This document shows positions 40,927 to 45,139 of a stretch of DNA of 45,139 nucleotides, one piece after another. Under the pieces are notes generated by a model, which saw only the letters and a program-made list of their open reading frames with translations, was not told where the DNA came from and did not search any database. Within the stretch, counting starts at the first letter, position 1. Each line of letters opens with the position of its first letter. The stretch spans positions 1-45,139 of the forward strand of contig JBBQTQ010000008.1 in NCBI GenBank assembly GCA_038213135.1. The letters run 5' to 3'. A program made the position numbers and the translations under genes. This DNA comes from JBBQTQ01 sp038213135. GTDB taxonomy: Bacteria; Actinomycetota; Thermoleophilia; Gaiellales; Gaiellaceae.

Positions 40927-42145
40927 CGGGCATGCTCGGTTCGTCCAGGACTTCGTCCAGCGCATCTACGACAACGGCCATATCTACAAGGACACGTATG
41001 CCGGCCTCTACTGCGTCGGCTGCGAGGCCTTCAAGACCGAGGATGAGCTCGTCGAGGGCAAGTGTCCCGAGCACGGAGTGCCGCCGGAGTCGATTGAAGA
41101 GGTCAACTGGTTCTTCCGCCTGTCCGCGTTCCAGGAGCCGCTCCTTCGCATCTACGACGAGCAGCCGGAGTTCGTGTTGCCGCGGTTCCGCTACAACGAG
41201 GCAAGGAGCTTCATCGAGGGCGGCCTCCGCGACTTCAGCCTCTCGCGGACGGGCCAGCCTTGGGGAGTGCCGGTTCCCTGGGACCCCGAACAGGTCGTGT
41301 ACGTCTGGGTCGATGCGCTGATCAACTACCTGAGCGCGTTGACCTACGCCCGCCCTGGCGAGGATTTGCGCGAGCGTTACTGGCCCGCCGCCAGGCACCT
41401 GATCGGCAAGGACATCCTCCGGTTCCACTGTGTCTTCTGGCCGGCGCTTCTGCTCGCTGCCGGCTACGAGCTCCCGCAGCAGCTCTTCGTCCACGGCTAC
41501 CTGGTGCTAGACGACCAGAAGATCTCGAAGTCGCTCGGCAACGTGATCGATCCGCTCGAGCTCGTCGACATCTATGGCATCGATCCGCTCCGCTTCTACG
41601 TCGCGCGCGTCGCACGCTTCGGCCAGGACGGCGACGCCTCGATCGAGGACTTCCACGAGCACTACGAACGCGAGCTCGGCAACGACCTGGGCAATCTGCT
41701 CTCGCGGACGACCGCGATGATCGCCCAGTACCGCGACGGACGCGTCCCGATCGCCCCGGTCCCCGGCGACCTCAGCCTCGGCCGGACGGTCGCCGGAAAG
41801 CTCGATGTCTTCGACCTGAGCGGGGCGCTCGAAGAGATCTGGGCGTTCGTCCGCGACCTGAACCGACTGGTCGAGACGACCAAGCCGTGGGAGCTCGCGA
41901 AGGACCCTGCGCGTGCGGAAGACCTCGATCGCGCTCTCTACGCCCTGGTCGATGGCCTGCGAACGGCTGCGATCGCTCTCGCCGCCTATCTCCCCGAGAC
42001 CTCGACCCGCATCCTCACTGCACTCGGCCAGCCGCTGGACACGTCGTGGGACGGCGTCGCCTTGGGCCGCACCGACGAGACCGACGGAATCACACCGGCA
42101 GCGCCGCTATTCCCGCGGATCGAGGCGCCGGCCAAGACCACGTGA
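40637..42145 (+). CDS. metG: Methionyl-tRNA synthetase
   Basis: A 502-residue class I synthetase. The HIGH box is PHIGHAYTTIAAD. A zinc knuckle reads YCVGCEAFKTE then GKCPEHG (CxxC with CxxH). The KMSKS box is KISKSLGNVIDP. There is no C-terminal EMAP/tRNA-binding extension, as in many short MetRS. Charges tRNA-Met. The ATG at 40637 starts exactly at the conserved RFYLTTPIYYVN. The stop overlaps tatD as GTGA. Confidence 0.97.
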   Translation: MRFYLTTPIYYVNSTPHIGHAYTTIAADILVRHHRQRGDDTFFLTGTDENASKNVRSAQEADLDPKTFVDRLVEEHWRPLPGRVGAAPDFFIRTTDDGHARFVQDFVQRIYDNGHIYKDTYAGLYCVGCEAFKTEDELVEGKCPEHGVPPESIEEVNWFFRLSAFQEPLLRIYDEQPEFVLPRFRYNEARSFIEGGLRDFSLSRTGQPWGVPVPWDPEQVVYVWVDALINYLSALTYARPGEDLRERYWPAARHLIGKDILRFHCVFWPALLLAAGYELPQQLFVHGYLVLDDQKISKSLGNVIDPLELVDIYGIDPLRFYVARVARFGQDGDASIEDFHEHYERELGNDLGNLLSRTTAMIAQYRDGRVPIAPVPGDLSLGRTVAGKLDVFDLSGALEEIWAFVRDLNRLVETTKPWELAKDPARAEDLDRALYALVDGLRTAAIALAAYLPETSTRILTALGQPLDTSWDGVALGRTDETDGITPAAPLFPRIEAPAKTT

Positions 42146-42882
42146 TCGACACGCACGCGCATCTCGACGCGTGCGCCGAGCCCGCCGCCGCGCTCGTCGC
42201 CCGCGCTGGCGACGCGGGCGTCGACCGAATCGTCTCGATCGGCTCGGGCCTCGACTCCTGCCGGGCAACGCTCGCGATCGCCGACAAGGAGGACGGCGTC
42301 TTCGCCGCGCTCGGCATCCATCCCCACCAGGCGGCGGCAGGCGAATCGCTCGACGAGCTGCGCGACCTCCTCGCGCACGAGAAGGCGGTCGCCGTCGGCG
42401 AGACCGGGCTCGACTTCTACCGTGACTACGCGCCGCACGACCGGCAGCGCGAGCTCTTCGCCGACGAGCTCGATCTAGCTGGCGACCTGGGGCTGCCGGT
42501 CGTCGTCCACTCGCGCGCCGCCGCCGAGGAGACGGCCGCCGCGCTCGCTGGGTTCCCGGGCACCGTGATCCTTCACTGCTTCTCGACGCCGGAGCTTCTG
42601 CCCATCGCCCTCGAGCGCGGCTACTACGTCTCCTTCGCCGGCAACGTCACCTACGGAAAGGCGGAGGAGCTGCGGATCGCGGCCCGCGTGACCCCGGCCG
42701 ACCGGATCCTCGCCGAGACCGATTGTCCGTACCTCGCTCCCGAGCCGCTCCGCGGGCGGCCCAACGAGCCGGCCAACGTCATGCACACCGTCGCCGCTCT
42801 CGCCGCCGCCCGCGGCGATGACGTTGACGAGCTCGCCGCCCGCATCGACGCGAACGCCTCGGCCGCCTTCCGCCTCCCGTGA
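42142..42882 (+). CDS. tatD: TatD family metal-dependent hydrolase (DNase)
   Basis: 246 residues: IDTHAHLD (HxH), ALGIHPHQA, AVGETGLDFYRDYAPHDRQR, VVVHSRAAAEET, ILHCFST and AETDCPYLAPEP are the complete TatD metal-site series. TatD enzymes are 3'-5' nucleases acting in DNA repair or degradation. GTG 42142 overlaps the metG stop; the stop overlaps rsmA. The metG-tatD-rsmA-ispE order is conserved in many Gram-positive bacteria. Confidence 0.95.
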   Translation: MIDTHAHLDACAEPAAALVARAGDAGVDRIVSIGSGLDSCRATLAIADKEDGVFAALGIHPHQAAAGESLDELRDLLAHEKAVAVGETGLDFYRDYAPHDRQRELFADELDLAGDLGLPVVVHSRAAAEETAAALAGFPGTVILHCFSTPELLPIALERGYYVSFAGNVTYGKAEELRIAARVTPADRILAETDCPYLAPEPLRGRPNEPANVMHTVAALAAARGDDVDELAARIDANASAAFRLP

Positions 42883-43643
42883 GGGTCGCCCCGAAACGGT
42901 CCCTCGGCCAGCACTTTCTGGTCGACGAGAACATCCTCGGCGTGATCGGCCGACTCGCCGATCTGCAGCCAGACGACGTGGTGCTCGAGATCGGGCCGGG
43001 GCTTGGCGTGCTGACTCGCTACCTCGTGGACCGGGTTGGCTTCGTCCATGCGGTCGAGATCGATCGCAGCCTCGCACCGCATCTCCCGAGTGCGGCCAAC
43101 GTCCGTATCCACCTCGGCGACGCGCTGGAGCTCGACCTCGCGGCTTTCGACCCCGCACCGAACAAGCTCGTCTCGAACCTGCCGTACAACGTCGCGACGC
43201 CGATCATCGTCGAGAGCCTTGCCGGGCTGCCGAGCGTCGGGCTCTGGTGCGTGATGGTGCAGCGCGAGGTCGCAGACCGGTTCTTCGCAAAGCCGTCGAC
43301 CAAGGCGTACGGAGCCGTCTCCGTGCTCGTACAGCTCGCGACGGAACGAACCGGCTTCCATCCCGTCTCACGCACCGTCTTCCGCCCCCGGCCGAACGTC
43401 GAGTCCGCGCTCGTCGCGTTCCGGCGCAAGCCGCTGCCACCTCGCTTCGCGGAGATCAAAGAGGTGGTCGAGGCCGCCTTCGCCCACCGTCGGAAGACGC
43501 TCCCCAACTCGCTCGAGCTCGCGGGTCTCTCGACACGTGCCCGCGCAGGAGCCGCGCTCGCCGCTCTCGGCAAGGCGCCGGCGACCCGGGCGGAGGAACT
43601 GACCCCACCCGAGTTTGTCGAGCTCGAGGAGGCGCTCCGCTGA
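42879..43643 (+). CDS. rsmA: 16S rRNA (adenine-1518/1519-N6) dimethyltransferase RsmA (KsgA)
   Basis: 254 residues. Dimethylates the two adenines in the 3' hairpin of 16S rRNA. Signatures are KRSLGQHFLVDENIL, VLEIGPGLGVLTRYL (SAM loop), VSNLPYNVATPII (NLPY catalytic motif) and RTVFRPRPNVESALV. GTG 42879 overlaps the tatD stop as GTGA. Confidence 0.96.
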   Translation: MRVAPKRSLGQHFLVDENILGVIGRLADLQPDDVVLEIGPGLGVLTRYLVDRVGFVHAVEIDRSLAPHLPSAANVRIHLGDALELDLAAFDPAPNKLVSNLPYNVATPIIVESLAGLPSVGLWCVMVQREVADRFFAKPSTKAYGAVSVLVQLATERTGFHPVSRTVFRPRPNVESALVAFRRKPLPPRFAEIKEVVEAAFAHRRKTLPNSLELAGLSTRARAGAALAALGKAPATRAEELTPPEFVELEEALR

Positions 43644-44458
43644 GCCGCCTGCCCGCCACCGCGAAGCTGAACCTGGCCCTCGTCGTCGGCCCCCGCCGGG
43701 CCGACGGTAAGCATGAGGTCGTGACCGTCCTCCAGCGGATCGATCTCGCCGACCGCATCTCGCTCACACCAGCGGCCGCCCTTCGGATCGACGGTTTCCC
43801 GCAGGACACGATCGTCCGTCGTGCGCTCGAGTCGCTCGCCGAGGCGGCCGGCGTCGCCCCGGCCTGGCGCGTGCGGATCCAGAAGAAGATCCCCGTCGCG
43901 GGCGGCCTCGGCGGCGGCAGCTCCGATGCCGCGACCGCGCTGCGTCTCGCCAACGAGACGCTCGACCGGCCGCTTGCCGTCGAAGCGCTCGCCGCGCTCG
44001 CCGCGCAAGTGGGTGCCGACGTGCCCTTCTTCCTCGGCCCGGGCCCGCAGCTCGGGCTCGGCGACGGCAGCACCCTCGAGCCGCTCGACCTGCCACAGGA
44101 CTACTGGGTCGTCGTGCTCCTGCCAGGCGGCGCGACGAAGGGTTCGACCGCCTCCGTCTACTCCGAGTTCGACGAGCGGGGCGGGGAGGACGGCTTCGAG
44201 CAACGGCGCGACGAGCTGCTCGCGGCGCTCGCCGCGGTCGGTCGTCCACGCGACCTGGCGGCACTCCCCTCGAACGACTTAGTCGCCTCGCCGCTAGCCG
44301 GAGAACTCCTCGCTGCAGGCGCTTTCAGGGCGGACGTGAGCGGTGCCGGCCCATGCCTCTACGGCCTCTTCCACCACGAGGCGACGGCACGCACGGCGGC
44401 CCGGGGGCTGCGGCGTCACGGGGTGACCTGGATGTCGGTTCCTACGTGGTACGGTTGA
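43640..44458 (+). CDS. ispE: 4-diphosphocytidyl-2-C-methyl-D-erythritol kinase
   Basis: 272 residues. A GHMP kinase of the MEP isoprenoid pathway. PATAKLNLALVVGPRRADGK is motif 1 with the catalytic Lys, PVAGGLGGGSSDAATALRL is the ATP loop, and VSGAGPCLYGLF is motif 3 (usually SGSGPT). No ATG, GTG or TTG lies in frame near the beginning. CTG 43640 overlaps the rsmA stop as CTGA, mirroring the GTGA overlaps upstream; CTG 43649 is the alternative. So this gene probably uses a CTG start. Confidence 0.92.
   Translation: MSRLPATAKLNLALVVGPRRADGKHEVVTVLQRIDLADRISLTPAAALRIDGFPQDTIVRRALESLAEAAGVAPAWRVRIQKKIPVAGGLGGGSSDAATALRLANETLDRPLAVEALAALAAQVGADVPFFLGPGPQLGLGDGSTLEPLDLPQDYWVVVLLPGGATKGSTASVYSEFDERGGEDGFEQRRDELLAALAAVGRPRDLAALPSNDLVASPLAGELLAAGAFRADVSGAGPCLYGLFHHEATARTAARGLRRHGVTWMSVPTWYG
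44450..44455 (+). promoter_or_regulatory. -10 hexamer, leaderless start of the 44462 gene
   Basis: TACGGT, within the last ispE codons, ends 6 nt before GTG 44462. Confidence 0.4.
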
Positions 44459-44461
44459 GCC

Positions 44462-44845
44462 GTGAGCTCCCCCGCGCCGGAGCCGCGGTCGAGTCGACCC
44501 GGGCGCTGGCTCGCAGAGCGGCGGTTGATGATCGCCCTCTGGATCGCAGTTGCCGAGGGCGTCTTCGTCGCGGTCGAGAAAGACGTCACCAAGTGGACGA
44601 TCATCGCGATCGCCGTCCCCGTGCTGCTCCTCTACTTGCTCGTCGGGCGCGCGGCGCAATCGGAGGTCGCGAGGCAGCTCTCCTGGATCGCCGCGGCGTC
44701 ACAGGTCTTCGCAGCGCTCCTCGCCATCCTCTTCATCATCATCAAGCTCTTCGTGATCATCCTGATCGTCGTCCTCGCCGCGGTCGCAGTGGTCTTTCTC
44801 TACGCCGATCGTCCCGGCGGGCCCCGCAGCAAGAGCGCGCCCTAG
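44462..44845 (+). CDS. Small polytopic membrane protein
   Basis: 127 residues. A basic, Pro-rich N-terminus (SSPAPEPRSSRPGRWLAERR) is followed by four hydrophobic segments, roughly 22-36, 46-61, 73-95 and 95-112. The third and fourth are very Ile/Leu/Val-rich (AILFIIIKLFVIILIVVLAA). A charged end, YADRPGGPRSK, follows. No family is recognised. It lies between ispE and tRNA-Gln and is predicted leaderless. Confidence 0.72.
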   Translation: MSSPAPEPRSSRPGRWLAERRLMIALWIAVAEGVFVAVEKDVTKWTIIAIAVPVLLLYLLVGRAAQSEVARQLSWIAAASQVFAALLAILFIIIKLFVIILIVVLAAVAVVFLYADRPGGPRSKSAP

Positions 44846-44848
44846 ACT
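44843..44848 (+). promoter_or_regulatory. -10 hexamer of tRNA-Gln
   Basis: TAGACT lies 11 nt before the mature tRNA 5' end, overlapping the stop of the preceding gene. Confidence 0.4.
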
Positions 44849-44859
44849 GGCGATGACGC

Positions 44860-44933
44860 TGGGGCGTAGCCAAGTGGTAAGGCAGCGGGTTTTGGTCCCG
44901 CGATCCCAGGTTCGAATCCTGGCGCCCCAGCCA
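44860..44933 (+). tRNA. tRNA-Gln (TTG), with encoded CCA
   Basis: A complete cloverleaf. The acceptor TGGGGCG pairs with CGCCCCA and is followed by discriminator G and an encoded CCA (44931-44933). The D arm is GCCAAGTGGTAAGGC. The anticodon stem GCGGG/CCCGC has loop TTTTGGT (anticodon TTG). The T arm CCAGG-TTCGAAT-CCTGG completes it. TTG reads CAA (and CAG by wobble), hence glutamine. Confidence 0.97.
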
Positions 44934-44941
44934 TCTCGATC

Positions 44942-45139
44942 TTGAGCGACCGCGGAAACCTCGCAGCTGTCGTCATGGCCGGTGGCCTCGGCACGCGCAT
45001 GCGCTCGGCGACCCCGAAGCATCTCCACCCGCTGCTCGGCCGGCGCGTCGTCGACTGGGTCGTCGCCGCAGCTCTCGAAGCCGGGGCCGATCCGCTGGTC
45101 GTCGTCGCGTCGCCGGCTACGAAGGACGCCTACGAAGGA
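44942..45139 (+). CDS. glmU: GlmU N-terminal part (N-acetylglucosamine-1-phosphate uridyltransferase), cut by the window end
   Basis: 66 codons from TTG 44942 give the nucleotidyltransferase start: LAAVVMAGGLGTRMRS, with the GxGTRM loop, then PKHLHPLLGRRVVDWVVAAA. This matches GlmU, which makes UDP-GlcNAc for the cell wall, although other sugar-1-phosphate uridyltransferases begin similarly. The acetyltransferase half, if present, lies beyond the window. A glmU following ispE and a tRNA-Gln is a common actinobacterial order. Confidence 0.8.
   Translation, partial: MSDRGNLAAVVMAGGLGTRMRSATPKHLHPLLGRRVVDWVVAAALEAGADPLVVVASPATKDAYEG

Overview
The window is about 45 kb of GC-rich, densely coding chromosome. 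GTG and TTG starts are frequent and stop/start overlaps (GTGA, ATGA, TGATG) are common. The gene set points to an actinomycete-type bacterium: dnaK-grpE-dnaJ-hspR-clpB, inositol-1-phosphate synthase beside a CDP-alcohol phosphotransferase, an ECF sigma/RskA-like anti-sigma pair, an LCP protein and a long Pro/Ala-rich envelope protein. A deep-branching class such as Thermoleophilia (Gaiellales/Solirubrobacterales) is my best guess. That is inference from gene content and style; no 16S gene is present.

Layout. 1-3.7 kb: a partial tRNA-Ala, a DUF4160/DUF2442 pair, an esterase, then a leftward chain argF-rhomboid-minimal zincin-possible 28-aa membrane microprotein. 3.7-10.2 kb: a small Cys-containing protein, then a tightly coupled leftward operon DUF4331-TPR-RcnA-like Ni/Co exporter-NiCoT permease-anti-sigma-ECF sigma. 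This is a candidate self-regulated metal-handling module. 10.5-13.8 kb: an M3-like peptidase, and divergently YjbQ and the RlmD-type rRNA methyltransferase. 13.7-20.1 kb: a leftward series with a presenilin-like membrane protein, a uracil-DNA-glycosylase-fold protein, a PimA-like glycosyltransferase fused to a PHP phosphoesterase, a membrane protein, Ino1, a phosphatidylinositol-phosphate-synthase-like enzyme and a PAP2/Aur1-like enzyme. Together these look like an inositol-lipid cassette. 20.2-23.3 kb: moaA, an EamA transporter and an M29 aminopeptidase. 23.35-29.7 kb: the complete chaperone operon dnaK-grpE-dnaJ-hspR-clpB, with several perfect palindromes in grpE and dnaJ. 29.9-35.3 kb: a membrane protein, a GYD protein, a histidine phosphatase, the pseudouridine catabolism pair psuG/psuK, a small membrane protein, an ArnT/PMT-like glycosyltransferase and an FmdB zinc ribbon. 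35.3-45.1 kb: LCP, ROK glucokinase, rsmI, a degenerate M23 protein, metG-tatD-rsmA-ispE, a small membrane protein, tRNA-Gln(TTG) and the start of glmU.

Two sequence-level patterns stand out. First, many genes have a TANNNT -10 hexamer only 6-9 nt before the start codon, which predicts leaderless mRNAs. In several 17-24 bp divergent intergenic regions the two opposing -10 hexamers overlap on a shared TA step, so one short symmetric sequence appears to drive both genes. Second, an element found three times in a well-conserved form, with a weaker fourth copy, carries CGGCACGSTYGCGTCAC, exactly 22 nt, then TARGCTCG, followed by a GC-rich leader. It lies near 10.3, 16.9, 22.1 and 29.8 kb. It looks like a dispersed promoter plus leader or small-RNA gene and is the best candidate here for something undescribed.

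There is no CRISPR array, no insertion sequence, no prophage and no rRNA operon. No gene-free stretch exceeds 300 bases; the longest gaps (10218-10482 and 29729-29956) hold copies of the dispersed element.
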